The translations under genes and the position numbers were made by a program. This document shows positions 50,722 through 62,607 of a stretch of 64,000 nt of DNA, piece by piece; position 1 is the stretch's first letter; each line of letters opens with the position of its first letter. The notes beneath the pieces were generated by a model. The model was not told the DNA's origin, made no database searches, and worked only from the letters and a program-made list of their open reading frames with translations. The stretch is taken from positions 124,001 through 188,000 of the forward strand of contig NZ_JADYWW010000002.1 in assembly GCF_015864575.1 (NCBI RefSeq). Reading direction: 5' to 3'. This DNA comes from Salinibacterium sp. SWN248 (GTDB taxonomy: Bacteria; Actinomycetota; Actinomycetes; Actinomycetales; Microbacteriaceae).

Positions 50722-51144
50722 ATGAAAACGAACCCTTACCTGAGCTTCAGAGACAAAGCTCGCGAAGCCCTCACCTATTACCAGTCCGTCTTCGGCGGCA
50801 CCACGGAAATTCACACCTTTGCCGATTTCAATGCTAGTGAAGATCCTGATGAACAAGAGTGGGTCATGCACGGACAGCTGGAGTCCCCGGCCGGAATCAC
50901 TCTCATGATGGCCGACACCCCGAAAACACAGGAATACGCACCCGGTGGACCGATGTCGATCTCAATTGCGGGATTCCTCAGCGAAAAAGCCGCCATCGAG
51001 AACTACTGGGACAAGCTGTGCGACGGTGGACGAATCGACATGCCGCTCGAACGCGCCGAATGGGGCGGGATCTTCGGAATGGTGCTCGATCGCTACTCCG
51101 TGAACTGGATCGTCAGCATCAGCGACGACAACGAGACTCGTTAG
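50722..51144 (+). CDS. VOC family protein (PhnB/glyoxalase-like)
   Basis: A 140-residue vicinal-oxygen-chelate fold protein of the PhnB/3-demethylubiquinone type: PYLSFRDKAREALTYYQSVF, the WVMHGQLESPAGITLMMAD strand and the end YSVNWIVSI. The chemistry cannot be inferred. ATG 50722 has AGAGAGGAA upstream; it follows the GyrI-like gene by 19 nt and is probably co-transcribed. Confidence 0.85.
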   Translation: MKTNPYLSFRDKAREALTYYQSVFGGTTEIHTFADFNASEDPDEQEWVMHGQLESPAGITLMMADTPKTQEYAPGGPMSISIAGFLSEKAAIENYWDKLCDGGRIDMPLERAEWGGIFGMVLDRYSVNWIVSISDDNETR

Positions 51145-51176
51145 CTCTCGGCCAGTTCAGCCGGCCGCCCCGGCTG

Positions 51177-52934
51177 CTACGTGCAGTTCGGGCGACACGA
51201 CCGTTGACTCAGGGCATCCACGAGCACCTTGCCGAGGTCCTCGGGCACAGCAGCGGAATACGCTGCACCACCCGTCGACTGGGCAATCTCTGTCATTGAC
51301 TTGAGGTCAGTGTCGGGACCGAATCCGATCAAGATCACCGGAACGGGCTCATTCGGGTCGTCAATCGCCTTCAGGTTTTTCAGAAGCGCCGACAGGCTGA
51401 TGCCGTTGTCATCTTCGTTGTAGCCATCAGTAATGAGCAGAACCGAGTTGATCTTCGACGGGTCGTAATCTTCCTTGACCTCCTTGACCGCAGCCAAGAT
51501 GGTGTCATAGAGCCCCGTGTAACCGTAAATGCGATCCGGCAACGATGCGACGACGCCGTTGATCTGCGACACGTGAGCGGGATCAGACAGCGGCGCAATC
51601 GGCGACAGCGGTTCCCAGTCTTGGGTGCCGATACGGTTTTGCGAGAAGGCCCACACCCCCAGCTCGGCTTCACCCGAGAACTTTGACAGCGCCTCGCTTG
51701 CCGCAAGCTGGAACACGTCGATGCGGCGCAGGCCGTTACTCGCCGGGTCGAGCATGGAACCTGAAGTGTCAATGACAACGAGAAGTCGCGAACGAAGCGT
51801 CAGAACACTCCACGAGCGAAGAATCTCGATCTGGACGGCAGCATCCGCCGTCGGCTTCGCTTCGGTCGCTGTCTCGGGGACTCCTGTCACCCTCAAGTCA
51901 CCGCCGCCGTCAGCATCGCGGAACCCCTGCTTGGCCAAGACTTCAGCGGACAAGCGCGTCGCCGCAGCCAGTGCCGTCAAAAGCCGTTGGGGAGAGTCGG
52001 CCGCACTTATCTCGCTCGCCACTGCAGCAGAAGCCGTAGTAGACGTCGACGTGGCAGAAGCGGAAGTCTCCGCTGTCTCATCCCCGCTGATGACCTCAAC
52101 GAAGGGGTAGGTCAATTCGACCGTGCCGTCCGTCGGATACAGCGCAATCATGGGCGAGGACTCTGACGCACTGTTGTAGGTGGCAACTTCTCGTTCCGTT
52201 GTCACGACAACGGTGGGCAGCGTTGCATCAGTCGCCAGCCCGAAGGCCTCTTCGGACGTCTGGGGAATTGTCTTTCCCATGGCGATCATGGCGCCGGCGA
52301 ACTGGCGCGGATCTTCAGCAGACGAGACCGACTGGAGCTGCGCAAGCCCGGCAAGACTCGCGGTATTCGCCTCGGGATCGGGCACAAGGGTCGTTACGGT
52401 TCCGGTGAGCAGTGATTCCCACGACAGCGGGGTGTCTCCGAGTTTGGCTACTTGGGACGCCGATGTGGCCAGCACGACGGGGGTACTCGCGACGTAGTCG
52501 GTGATCTCGAGCTCGGGAGCAGTGCGCCCGAGCGAATCAGCCATCGACGTAACGCGATCAAGCCAGGCCGCCGAATCGGGAACCCACGCATCAAGATCGC
52601 CCGCAACACCCGAAGCGAACAGCGCAGCAGTGTCTGCGGAGACGAGTGAACGCACTTCGGTCTCGGTGCAGTTGCCGTCAGCCTCATCGAACTCCGCCGC
52701 GACAATGGTCAGCGCGGGAGCAATCGACGGGTCAGCCGCAATCACCACAGGGCGAGTCTCAGTGCAGCCGCCAGCGAGAGGCGCAACAGCGTTGGAAATC
52801 CACCCAATTGCACCCAATTGGATGCCAGCGAGCGAGAGCGCAGCAATAGCAACCAGCGCAATAGGCGCCAGCCACCAGCGTTTCTTCCACCGCTGCCAAA
52901 AGGTCTTACGGTGTCGATGCCGTCGGGTGGTCAC
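51177..52934 (-). CDS. Membrane-anchored solute-binding-like and von Willebrand A domain protein, paralogue 1
   Basis: A 585-residue protein. A basic N-terminus and one membrane helix (about residues 22-44) expose a solute-binding-protein-like domain (about 55-310; VVIAADPSIAPALTIVAA, PDSAAWLDRV, ELTYPFVEV). A VWA domain (about 390-575) has a full MIDAS: DTSGSM, the Thr in GYTGLYDT and Asp in LITDGYNEDDNG. It ends with LSQRSCRPNCT, two cysteines. A paralogue with the same plan lies at 60742. Function is not known; external metal-dependent protein binding is likely. GTG 52934 has GGAG 7 nt upstream. Confidence 0.85.
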   Translation of the reverse strand: MTTRRHRHRKTFWQRWKKRWWLAPIALVAIAALSLAGIQLGAIGWISNAVAPLAGGCTETRPVVIAADPSIAPALTIVAAEFDEADGNCTETEVRSLVSADTAALFASGVAGDLDAWVPDSAAWLDRVTSMADSLGRTAPELEITDYVASTPVVLATSASQVAKLGDTPLSWESLLTGTVTTLVPDPEANTASLAGLAQLQSVSSAEDPRQFAGAMIAMGKTIPQTSEEAFGLATDATLPTVVVTTEREVATYNSASESSPMIALYPTDGTVELTYPFVEVISGDETAETSASATSTSTTASAAVASEISAADSPQRLLTALAAATRLSAEVLAKQGFRDADGGGDLRVTGVPETATEAKPTADAAVQIEILRSWSVLTLRSRLLVVIDTSGSMLDPASNGLRRIDVFQLAASEALSKFSGEAELGVWAFSQNRIGTQDWEPLSPIAPLSDPAHVSQINGVVASLPDRIYGYTGLYDTILAAVKEVKEDYDPSKINSVLLITDGYNEDDNGISLSALLKNLKAIDDPNEPVPVILIGFGPDTDLKSMTEIAQSTGGAAYSAAVPEDLGKVLVDALSQRSCRPNCT

Positions 52935-53086
52935 GAACGTCTCCAGTCGGTGAAACAGCGATTTGGGGTTGTCGGGTCAACCACTCGCCGTACACCAGAC
53001 GCACATTACAACATCCGGAGAGGGAAAATCCAGCCAAAGTGAAGAATTTTCTCCACAGGAGAGGCCGATGCCAGATGAATACTGGT

Positions 53087-53104
53087 GTCCCACTTTCGGG
53101 GGAC
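53087..53104 (-). repeat. 18-nt inverted repeat upstream of VWA paralogue 1
   Basis: On the minus strand: GTCCCCCGAAAGTGGGAC, a 7-position stem with one mismatch and GAAA loop. The same 18-nt plan occurs upstream of VWA paralogue 2 at 62540, with the second pair changed from T-A to A-T. It lies next to A/T-rich bases that could be a -10, so it may be an operator or leader hairpin. Confidence 0.5.
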
Positions 53105-53110
53105 AAAGTT

Positions 53111-53154
53111 ATGGCGCGTGCAGAACCGAACTGGATCGGTTCTGCACGCGCCAT
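53111..53154 (-). terminator. Terminator of the gcvTHP operon
   Basis: A perfect 19-bp stem (53111-53129 with 53136-53154) and 6-nt loop, 38 bp after the gcvP stop. A smaller 8-bp stem (53155-53162 with 53171-53178) lies just before it. The U tract is short, but stem strength is high. Confidence 0.85.
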
Positions 53155-53191
53155 TTTCCGTCTCAGAAGCGACGGAAACTAGCGCGATTTG

Positions 53192-56115
<2,924 letters not shown>

Positions 56116-56116
<1 letters not shown>

Positions 56117-56487
56117 TATTCGCCTGTCAGTGCGGTGTATTCGTCGAGGCTGAGCATCGACGGGAGTTCGGAGAATTCGATCTTCACGAGCCAGCCTTCA
56201 CCGAAGGGGTCGCTGTTAACGAGCTCGGGGCTATCGGCCACAGCGTCGTTGGACTCGACGACGGTTCCCGCAACGGGAGCGAAGAGTTCGCCCACCGACT
56301 TGGTCGACTCGATCTCGCCGACGATCTTGCCCTCGGCGACAGTGGCGCCGACCTTGGGGAGATCAACGAAGACGATGTCGCCGAGCTTTCCCGCGGCAAA
56401 GTCGGTGATTCCGACGGTTGCGACGTTTCCGTCAACCAGCACCCACTCGTGCTCGGCGGTGTACTTCAATTCGCTCTTCTCAGCCAT
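56116..56487 (-). CDS. gcvH: Glycine cleavage system H protein
   Basis: A 123-residue lipoyl carrier. The modified lysine lies in [18 protein letters not shown] (about residue 63), and [19 protein letters not shown] starts the hybrid-barrel fold. It shuttles the aminomethyl group between P, T and L proteins. Between gcvT and gcvP with a 2-nt gap and a 1-nt overlap. Confidence 0.95.
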
Positions 56488-56489
56488 GA

Positions 56490-57647
56490 TCAGGCCTCTC
56501 TCTTGTAGAAGGGTAGGGAAACAACGGATGCAGCAATGCGACTGCCCCGCACATCAATGTGAAGCTCGGTGCCGACCTCACTCACGTCGGAGTCGACGTA
56601 AGCCATAGCGATCGGGTGCCCCAGCGTTGGCGACAGCGCGCCGGAGGTGATGACTCCGACCTCGGTGTCACCGTGAAAAAGAAGGTAATCGGCGCGACCG
56701 GCGCGACGCCCCTCGGCAGCGAGACCGACGAGAACGCGAGCACCGGCATCCGGGCCCGCTTCGATCGCGCTGCGACCGACGAAGTCACCTTCCTTGCTGA
56801 GCGCGACGACGCGGCCAAGACCGGCTTGCACGGGGAAGGTGCCGAGGTTGAGTTCGTGTCCATACAGCGGCATGCCCGCTTCAAGGCGGAGAGTGTCTCG
56901 GCACGCGAGACCGGCGGGCACGAGACCGAGCGGTTCGCCGGCGACCGTGAGCGCTGCCCACAGGGCGGCTGCGGCATCCACGTGAATGTATAGCTCGAAG
57001 CCGTCTTCGCCCGTGTAGCCAGTGCGACCGATGAGGAGGTCGGTGCCGTTGAAGGTGGCCGCGGTTTCGCGGTAGTACTTGAGTTCGTCGAGCGGTGTCG
57101 CAAAGTCAGTGAGCCCCGCGGTCGCCTCGAGGATGGCACGCGAGACCGGCCCCTGAACGGCGATCAGCGCATAGTCGTCGCTCTCATCGGTGACCGCGAC
57201 CTCAAAGCCGACGGCCCGTTCAGTGAGCGCTGTTGCTGCGGCAAAGCGGTTTCCGGCATTGGCGACAACCAAGAAGTGGTCATCGGCGAGGCGATAGGTG
57301 ACGAGGTCATCGATGATGCCACCCGCCTCATTGAGCAACAGGCTGTACTTAGCCTGCGCAAGAGCGATGCTTGAGAGCTTTCCGGCAAGCGCGTAGTCGA
57401 GGTACGCGCCAGCGTCAGCGCCGCGCACGTGAATCTCGGCCATGTGCGAGATGTCGAAAATACCGGCAGCGGTGCGCACGGCATGGTGCTCGGCGAGGTC
57501 GGAGCTATACCGCACCGGCATCATCCAGCCAGCGAAATCGGTGAACGCAGCACCGAGTTGCTCATGGATGCTGTGCAGCGGTGAGTACCTCACCGCGGTG
57601 GGCGAAGATTCAGCAGATGAAGCTTCAGAACTTGATACATCGGTCAC
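56490..57647 (-). CDS. gcvT: Aminomethyltransferase (T protein)
   Basis: A 385-residue tetrahydrofolate-dependent enzyme. Visible are [15 protein letters not shown]-like N-terminal residues, [20 protein letters not shown], the catalytic Asp region with [18 protein letters not shown], and [14 protein letters not shown]. The start GTG 57647 has AGGAG 6 nt upstream; ATG 57665 is in frame but has no site. The leader contains a tandem glycine riboswitch, and its 3' end can pair with the sequence just before this start. Confidence 0.95.
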   Translation of the reverse strand: MTDVSSSEASSAESSPTAVRYSPLHSIHEQLGAAFTDFAGWMMPVRYSSDLAEHHAVRTAAGIFDISHMAEIHVRGADAGAYLDYALAGKLSSIALAQAKYSLLLNEAGGIIDDLVTYRLADDHFLVVANAGNRFAAATALTERAVGFEVAVTDESDDYALIAVQGPVSRAILEATAGLTDFATPLDELKYYRETAATFNGTDLLIGRTGYTGEDGFELYIHVDAAAALWAALTVAGEPLGLVPAGLACRDTLRLEAGMPLYGHELNLGTFPVQAGLGRVVALSKEGDFVGRSAIEAGPDAGARVLVGLAAEGRRAGRADYLLFHGDTEVGVITSGALSPTLGHPIAMAYVDSDVSEVGTELHIDVRGSRIAASVVSLPFYKREA

Positions 57648-57683
57648 GGAGTTCTCCTGGCGCATGGGCTAGTGAATAGAACT

Positions 57684-57905
57684 CCCCCTCTGTGATGAGC
57701 CTGAGAGCTTCACACGCTAAACGCTAGCGAGCTTTCACCGTCGGCGGAACCTCAGGGTGATGCGAGGTTCTCTTTCCAGAGTGGCCAAGTGCGATGCGGT
57801 ACATGAACCTGAGAGATTGGCGGGGAGGCTTGCTCCTTCGGTGCCGGCCTAGCGCCTGCCAATTTCTGTTGACTAGCGCTGGGTGCCCGGCTCTCCCGCA
57901 TCGTG
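57684..57905 (-). ncRNA. Tandem glycine riboswitch controlling gcvT
   Basis: On the minus strand, two aptamers precede gcvT. Aptamer 1 (about 57905-57793) has GGGAGAGCC, the core CACCGAAGGAGCAAG and CTCTCAGGTTCATG. Aptamer 2 (about 57790-57684) has CCGACGGTGAAAGC and GCTCTCAGGCTCATCACAGA. These are the conserved glycine-riboswitch elements in tandem with a short linker. Glycine binding should raise glycine-cleavage expression. The remaining leader up to the start is short, so the switch probably works on translation. Confidence 0.93.
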
Positions 57906-58057
57906 TTGCGGCCCGATGTTCAGTTGTGAGTTCAGCATAGCAATGCGGGGCGGATGCTCGCGCCGATGAGCACGCCAAGAGCGAGCAATTCGTGCCTTTG
58001 GCCGACTGGTGCTCGGGTGGTCTACAGCGGCGGCCCGGATCGGCATCGGCGGTCGGG

Positions 58058-58489
58058 CTAGAGAAGTGCTGAGCTGAGCAACAAACTGGTCTCGCTGTTC
58101 ACGACGCCCTCCACATTGCGCATGCGGGCCAAGACACGGTCAAAGTTGCTCAGGCTGTCGGTGCGGATGTCGGCGACCAGATCCCACGCGCCATTGGTGG
58201 TGTGGAGTTCATGGATCTCGGGCAGGCCGCGCAGCTGGCTGATCACGGAATCCGTCGATCGCCCTTCTACCTCAACGAAGGCAATCGCCCGGATGAAAGA
58301 AGGGTCGCGGTCCTCTCTAATGCGGATCGAGAACCCGAGAACGGTGCCGTTGCTCACGAGGCGATCGATACGGCTTGTGACGGTCGCTCGCGTGACGTTA
58401 AGTCGACGCGAGAGGCTCGCCACTGACTCGCGCGCATCAGCTCGAAGGGCGGCTAAGAGGCGGCGATCAAGGTCATCTAAGTCAGACAT
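58058..58489 (-). CDS. Lrp/AsnC family transcriptional regulator
   Basis: A 143-residue regulator. The N-terminal helix-turn-helix (about residues 1-50) has DLDDLDRRLLAALRADAR and LSRRLNVTRATVTSRIDRLVSNG; the RAM ligand-binding domain (about 65-140) has AIAFVEVEGRSTDSVI and HTTNGAWDLVADIRTD. It is divergent from ocd-ctlX, so it likely senses an amino acid such as arginine or ornithine. ATG 58489 is preferred to an upstream TTG because TACAAT lies 6 nt before it, a consensus -10 in leaderless position. That -10 is inside a palindrome, suggesting autoregulation. Confidence 0.92.
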   Translation of the reverse strand: MSDLDDLDRRLLAALRADARESVASLSRRLNVTRATVTSRIDRLVSNGTVLGFSIRIREDRDPSFIRAIAFVEVEGRSTDSVISQLRGLPEIHELHTTNGAWDLVADIRTDSLSNFDRVLARMRNVEGVVNSETSLLLSSALL

Positions 58490-58620
58490 GAACAAATTGT
58501 ACAATTCTGCCTCCCATTATGCATAGTTATTGGCCGGAAATAGGGTTGACTGGGAGTTGTAGATACATAGTGCATATTCGTAACGTAGGAAGCTCTAATA
58601 CCGCAACGAAAGGAGTGACC
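58490..58620. promoter_or_regulatory. Lrp-ocd divergent control region with palindromes
   Basis: ATTGTACAAT (58496-58505) is a perfect palindrome over the Lrp -10. TATGCATA (58518-58525) is a second palindrome, and TGCATA recurs at 58571-58576 near TTGACT (58546-58551), a possible ocd -35. The repeated A/T-rich dyads fit Lrp binding sites for both promoters. Confidence 0.65.
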
Positions 58621-59652
58621 ATGGTTCACTACGTAGACGTCAACAACATGCGCCGCTGGATTGCCGACACCGGCATCGAGCCGATCATTATGGGCATCGT
58701 GGGTTACCTCGAACAGGATTATGCCAAGTGGCCCCAGTTCGACAAGTCACCTCGCGTTGCCGCTCACTCCCCTGAAGGCGTCATCGAATTGATGCCGACA
58801 AGTGATGGCGAAACGTATGGCTTCAAGTACGTCAACGGCCACCCTTCCAACCCTGCACTGGGCTTCCAGACCGTCACCGCGCTCGGCATGCTTGCTCGCG
58901 TCGACAACGGCTACCCCACCTTCTTCTCGGAGATGACTCTGCTCACGGCGCTGCGCACCTCTGCGACATCCGTCATGGCGGCGCGCGCTCTCGCCCGCCC
59001 CGACTCGAGCGTTCTCGCCCTCATCGGCACCGGCACTCAGTCTGAGTTCCAGGCACTCGGCTTCCGCGCTGGCCTCGGCATCACGAGCCTGCGCGTCTGG
59101 GACACCGACCCTGCTGCGATGGACAAATTCATTCGTAATGTGGAGCCGCTCGGTTTCGAGATCGTACGCGCAACCTCAGCAGCAGATGCTGTTGCGGGCG
59201 CCGACATCGTCACGACCTGCACCGCAGACAAGAAGAACGCGACGATCCTCACGGCCGACATGATCGAACCAGGAATGCACCTCAACGCCATTGGCGGAGA
59301 CTGCCCGGGCAAGACAGAACTCGAAGAGGCCATCGTGCGCAGCTCGACCGTGTTTGTCGAGTTCCCCGAGCAGACCCGCATCGAGGGAGAAATTCAGCAG
59401 GTCGAAGCTGACTCCCCCATCACCGAGCTGTGGGAAGTTCTCGCCGGAACGGCTGCCGGCCGCACGTCTGCCGAAGAAGTAACCCTCTTCGACTCCGTTG
59501 GCTTCGCGATTGAAGACTTCTCGGCGCTGCGCTATGTCTTCGATGCCGTTCGCGACACCGACTACGCCACCGACCTTGACCTGATTGCCGACCCGGCTGA
59601 TCCCAAGGACCTGTTCTCGCTCGTATCGCGCGTTCCTGCGCTGACCGCATAA
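58621..59652 (+). CDS. ocd: Ornithine cyclodeaminase family protein
   Basis: A 343-residue enzyme of the ornithine cyclodeaminase/mu-crystallin family. The NAD-binding motif is ALIGTGTQSEFQALGF (about residue 130), followed by RVWDTDPAAMDKF; the C-terminus carries MHLNAIGGDCPGKTEL, with the family's catalytic Asp. It converts ornithine to proline and ammonia. The frame is open from 58519, but ATG 58621 with AAAGGAG 5 nt upstream is the start. Next to CtlX and a divergent Lrp it completes a route from arginine or citrulline to proline. Confidence 0.92.
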   Translation: MVHYVDVNNMRRWIADTGIEPIIMGIVGYLEQDYAKWPQFDKSPRVAAHSPEGVIELMPTSDGETYGFKYVNGHPSNPALGFQTVTALGMLARVDNGYPTFFSEMTLLTALRTSATSVMAARALARPDSSVLALIGTGTQSEFQALGFRAGLGITSLRVWDTDPAAMDKFIRNVEPLGFEIVRATSAADAVAGADIVTTCTADKKNATILTADMIEPGMHLNAIGGDCPGKTELEEAIVRSSTVFVEFPEQTRIEGEIQQVEADSPITELWEVLAGTAAGRTSAEEVTLFDSVGFAIEDFSALRYVFDAVRDTDYATDLDLIADPADPKDLFSLVSRVPALTA

Positions 59653-59659
59653 ACCACCG

Positions 59660-60652
59660 GTGAGCGTTCAAGCCCCAACGGCCGCTGTTCTCATCCGCCC
59701 GCACCGATTCACACCGAATAGCCAAACTGCGGGCGACAACGCCTTCCAGTCGACAGATCCCAGCCGAACCCCGGATGAGATCGCTCGCGCCGCGTACGAC
59801 GAATCCACCCAGGTGGCCGAGACGTTGCGTGACGCGGGCGTGAACATCCACGTGTTCGAGGATGAGGAGAGCACGCGCCCCGACAGTGTGTTCCCGAACA
59901 ACTGGTTCTCGACACACAGTGGTGGCCGCGTTGCCGTGTACCCGATGTATGCGCCGAACCGCCGCACGGAACGACGTACCGATGTCATCGAGATGTTGAA
60001 GCACGACTTTCGGGTGCAGGATGTTGTCGATTATTCCGGCCTGGAACACGACGGCATCTACCTCGAGGGCACCGGCGCGATGGTCATCGACCACACCAAC
60101 CGGGTGGCGTATGCGGCTGAGTCGCACCGCGCCAACCCGCTCGCATTAGAGCGGTTCTGCGCTTCGTTTGGCTACGAGCCGATGATGTTTGAGGCCCGCG
60201 ATAGCCATGGTGTGCCGATTTATCACACCAACGTCATGATGTGCATCGCGACCGATTTCGCCATGATCGGTCTCGACCTGATCGCCTCGGGAGACCGCCG
60301 TATGGAGATGGCTGAACGCTTGACCGCTCCGGGCCGCACTCTGATCGACCTCACCGCTGATCAGATTGCGAACTTCGCGGGCAATGCTCTCGAGCTGAAG
60401 ACTCCGAACGGCCGCATCTTGGCACTCTCTACCCGCGCGCTCGCGAGCCTCACTCGCGCTCAGCGCTCGGTGATCGAAGCGAGTTGCGAGATCGTGCCGC
60501 TGGATATTCCGACGATTGAGTTGGCTGGCGGATCTGTGCGCTGCATGGTGGCCGGCATCCATTTGGATCGCCGTTCACGCATGGCGGCCGATGTTGCCGC
60601 CGGCGTTCCTGCTGCCGGCGCTGCCGAAACAGCCCCGACAGCAGGCGCCTAG
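59660..60652 (+). CDS. ctlX: CtlX-type amidinotransferase-fold hydrolase (arginine/citrulline dihydrolase-like)
   Basis: A 330-residue member of the guanidine-modifying (GME) superfamily. Landmarks: VFPNNWFSTH (substrate loop), the EGTGAMVIDH region with the catalytic acid, YHTNVMMCIATDF (catalytic His) and the nucleophile Cys in GGSVRCMVAGIH near the end. It resembles CtlX, reported to release ornithine from citrulline or arginine. It follows ocd by 7 nt. The GTG start at 59660 lacks a clear ribosome binding site, so it may depend on coupling. Confidence 0.88.
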   Translation: MSVQAPTAAVLIRPHRFTPNSQTAGDNAFQSTDPSRTPDEIARAAYDESTQVAETLRDAGVNIHVFEDEESTRPDSVFPNNWFSTHSGGRVAVYPMYAPNRRTERRTDVIEMLKHDFRVQDVVDYSGLEHDGIYLEGTGAMVIDHTNRVAYAAESHRANPLALERFCASFGYEPMMFEARDSHGVPIYHTNVMMCIATDFAMIGLDLIASGDRRMEMAERLTAPGRTLIDLTADQIANFAGNALELKTPNGRILALSTRALASLTRAQRSVIEASCEIVPLDIPTIELAGGSVRCMVAGIHLDRRSRMAADVAAGVPAAGAAETAPTAGA

Positions 60653-60657
60653 CCAAT

Positions 60658-60693
60658 CTGTGGCGGAAGCGGGTCCCTCCGCTTTCGCCACAG
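60658..60693. terminator. Bidirectional terminator between ctlX and VWA paralogue 2
   Basis: CTGTGGCGGAAGCGG (60658-60672) pairs with CCGCTTTCGCCACAG (60679-60693), with one G-T wobble and a 6-nt loop, between convergent genes. Confidence 0.8.
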
Positions 60694-60741
60694 ACCGCAG
60701 CAACCTGCGACACCGGTGGTGCCGCAGGTGCTGGGCGTTCG

Positions 60742-62517
60742 CTAACTGCAGTTCGGGCGGCAGTCGCGCTGTGACAACGCCTCGAGCATCACATTGCTGA
60801 GCTCGGTGGGGTTGTTTGCTTGGTAGGCCGTTCCACCGGTGACCTGGGCGATCTTTCGCATCGCCTCGACGTCGGTGTCTGGCCCAATTCCGACGAGCAC
60901 CACGGGAACGGGCTCGTCGGTGTTCTTGTCGATCATCGCGTTCAGTTCGTCGACCAGTTTCTCCAAGGAGATGCCGTTGTCGTCTTCGTTGCGACCGTCG
61001 GTGATGAGGATCACCGAGTTGACTTTGTCGGGGTTGAAGTCTTCACGCACGTGGGTGACCGCAGCCAGAACGGTGTCGTTGAGTCCGGTGTAGCCGTTGA
61101 TACGCGACGGCAGTGTGTCGATGATCGCCTGAAGGCTCTCGACATGCTCGGGGTCATTCATCGAGCGGATGCCCGCGACATCTTCCCAGTCTTCAGTGCC
61201 GACTCGCTCCTTGGAGAAGAGCCACATGCCCAGCTCGTCATCCTCCGAGAGAGTGCTGAAGGCATCCTCCGCGGAGTTTTGGAACATCTCAATGCGGCGC
61301 TGACCATCCCAGGCCCGCTCAAGCATGGAACCAGAGACGTCAACGACGGTGAGGATGCGCGAGCGAAGGTTGAGGGCGTTCCAGTTGCGCAGGATGCTAA
61401 CGAGTTCGTCGGTGTCTCCGACGGTCTTGGTGGCCACCGGGGCTGCGATGACACCGGACGCGAGGATCTCCCCCTCACCGGCGTTGTCGCGGAAGCCTTC
61501 GGCGTTCAAAACCTGAGATGAGCCTCGGACGAGGTCAGCAAATTCCTCGAGGAGTTTCGTGCGGGAGGTCTCAAGCTCGGCGAGTTCTGTGCGCTCTTCT
61601 TCCGTCATCCGCGATGCTTCGAGCTCGGTGACTCCCGAGCTATCTACGACCACAAAGGGGTAGGTGAGGGCAACGGTGCCTTCGGACGGGTACAGCGCCA
61701 CCAGGGGCTCATCAGGGCTCGACGCGTTGTGTTCCACAATCTCGCGCTCGGTCGCGAGAGCAACCATGCGGGAATCGGAGATCTGAAGCTCGGTGAACGC
61801 TGCCTTAGTGGAATCAGGAATCGAGCGCCCCAGATTCATCAGCACTCGATCGAAGTCAGCAGGGTCAGTGTCGGCGGCAAGATCATTGAGCGTAGCCAGC
61901 GCGATCATGCTCGCTGATGACGACTCGGGATCGGGCAGCAACGTGCGGTAGCGGCCGTCGAGGATTGCACCCCAGCCCACCTCAGACGCTTCGAACTCCG
62001 CGACCTTCACGGCCGGGGTTGCCAGCACGAGCGGGCTTGAGGCGATCGAATCCCACTCTTGAATTTTGGGGATTTCGCGGCCGAGAGCAGTCGCTGTGCT
62101 CTCCACTCGGTTGAGCCAGATCGGCGAATCAGGGATCCAGGCGTCGGCACCAGTGGAGGTGCCGGATGCCAGCAACGCGGCAGTATCCGCGGAGCGCTGC
62201 GTCACGATCTTGACGGAGAGGCACTGGCCAACGTGCTCAGCGTTGAAAGCATTCGCAACCGTTTGGACGGTCGACGAGATGGTGGGATCGGTGACGACGA
62301 CGAGTTCGGTTGCGTTCGGGCATCCGAAAGTCTGGGCCACAAAATCGTCGAGCTTGTTCTGGGCGGCCAGCGCTACGAGAGCGCCACCACCGGCGAGGGA
62401 CAAAGTGAGCAGGGTTGCGAGGGCGGGTGTACTAGCGCGGAGGAACCAGGATTTAATTGTTCTGGAACGGTGGCGAGGTCGGGACACAGGGGGACTCCAT
62501 CGATCACGGGTGCTCAT
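60742..62517 (-). CDS. Membrane-anchored solute-binding-like and von Willebrand A domain protein, paralogue 2
   Basis: A 591-residue protein with the same plan as the gene at 51177. One membrane helix (about residues 30-52) is followed by a solute-binding-like domain (about 65-320; VVVTDPTISSTVQTVANAFN, PDSPIWLNRVES, TYPFVVVDSSG). The VWA domain (about 395-580) has VVDVSGSM, GYTGLNDT and LITDGRNEDDNG, a complete MIDAS. It ends with LSQRDCRPNCS. The conserved cysteines (two in the binding domain, two at the end) may form disulfides. The start is ATG 62517, with no strong ribosome site. Function unknown. Confidence 0.85.
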   Translation of the reverse strand: MSTRDRWSPPVSRPRHRSRTIKSWFLRASTPALATLLTLSLAGGGALVALAAQNKLDDFVAQTFGCPNATELVVVTDPTISSTVQTVANAFNAEHVGQCLSVKIVTQRSADTAALLASGTSTGADAWIPDSPIWLNRVESTATALGREIPKIQEWDSIASSPLVLATPAVKVAEFEASEVGWGAILDGRYRTLLPDPESSSASMIALATLNDLAADTDPADFDRVLMNLGRSIPDSTKAAFTELQISDSRMVALATEREIVEHNASSPDEPLVALYPSEGTVALTYPFVVVDSSGVTELEASRMTEEERTELAELETSRTKLLEEFADLVRGSSQVLNAEGFRDNAGEGEILASGVIAAPVATKTVGDTDELVSILRNWNALNLRSRILTVVDVSGSMLERAWDGQRRIEMFQNSAEDAFSTLSEDDELGMWLFSKERVGTEDWEDVAGIRSMNDPEHVESLQAIIDTLPSRINGYTGLNDTVLAAVTHVREDFNPDKVNSVILITDGRNEDDNGISLEKLVDELNAMIDKNTDEPVPVVLVGIGPDTDVEAMRKIAQVTGGTAYQANNPTELSNVMLEALSQRDCRPNCS

Positions 62518-62539
62518 GGTTTCGGGGGAACCACAAGTT

Positions 62540-62557
62540 GACCCCCTTTCGGGGGTC
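62540..62557 (-). repeat. 18-nt inverted repeat in the VWA paralogue 2 leader
   Basis: On the minus strand: GACCCCCGAAAGGGGGTC, a perfect 7-bp stem with GAAA loop. TATTGT (62561-62566) just upstream could be a -10, so the hairpin would form at the RNA 5' end or act as operator. It matches the element at 53087. Confidence 0.55.
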
Positions 62558-62607
62558 TACACAATAGTGACACAATTTCGCGTCAGTGAAACGGTTACCC
62601 ACAGGCT

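Noticed and set aside
57906-58057. A small gene between the riboswitch and the Lrp gene
   Set aside because: The frames are short and lack start signals; this is probably the gcvT promoter and the end of the Lrp transcript.
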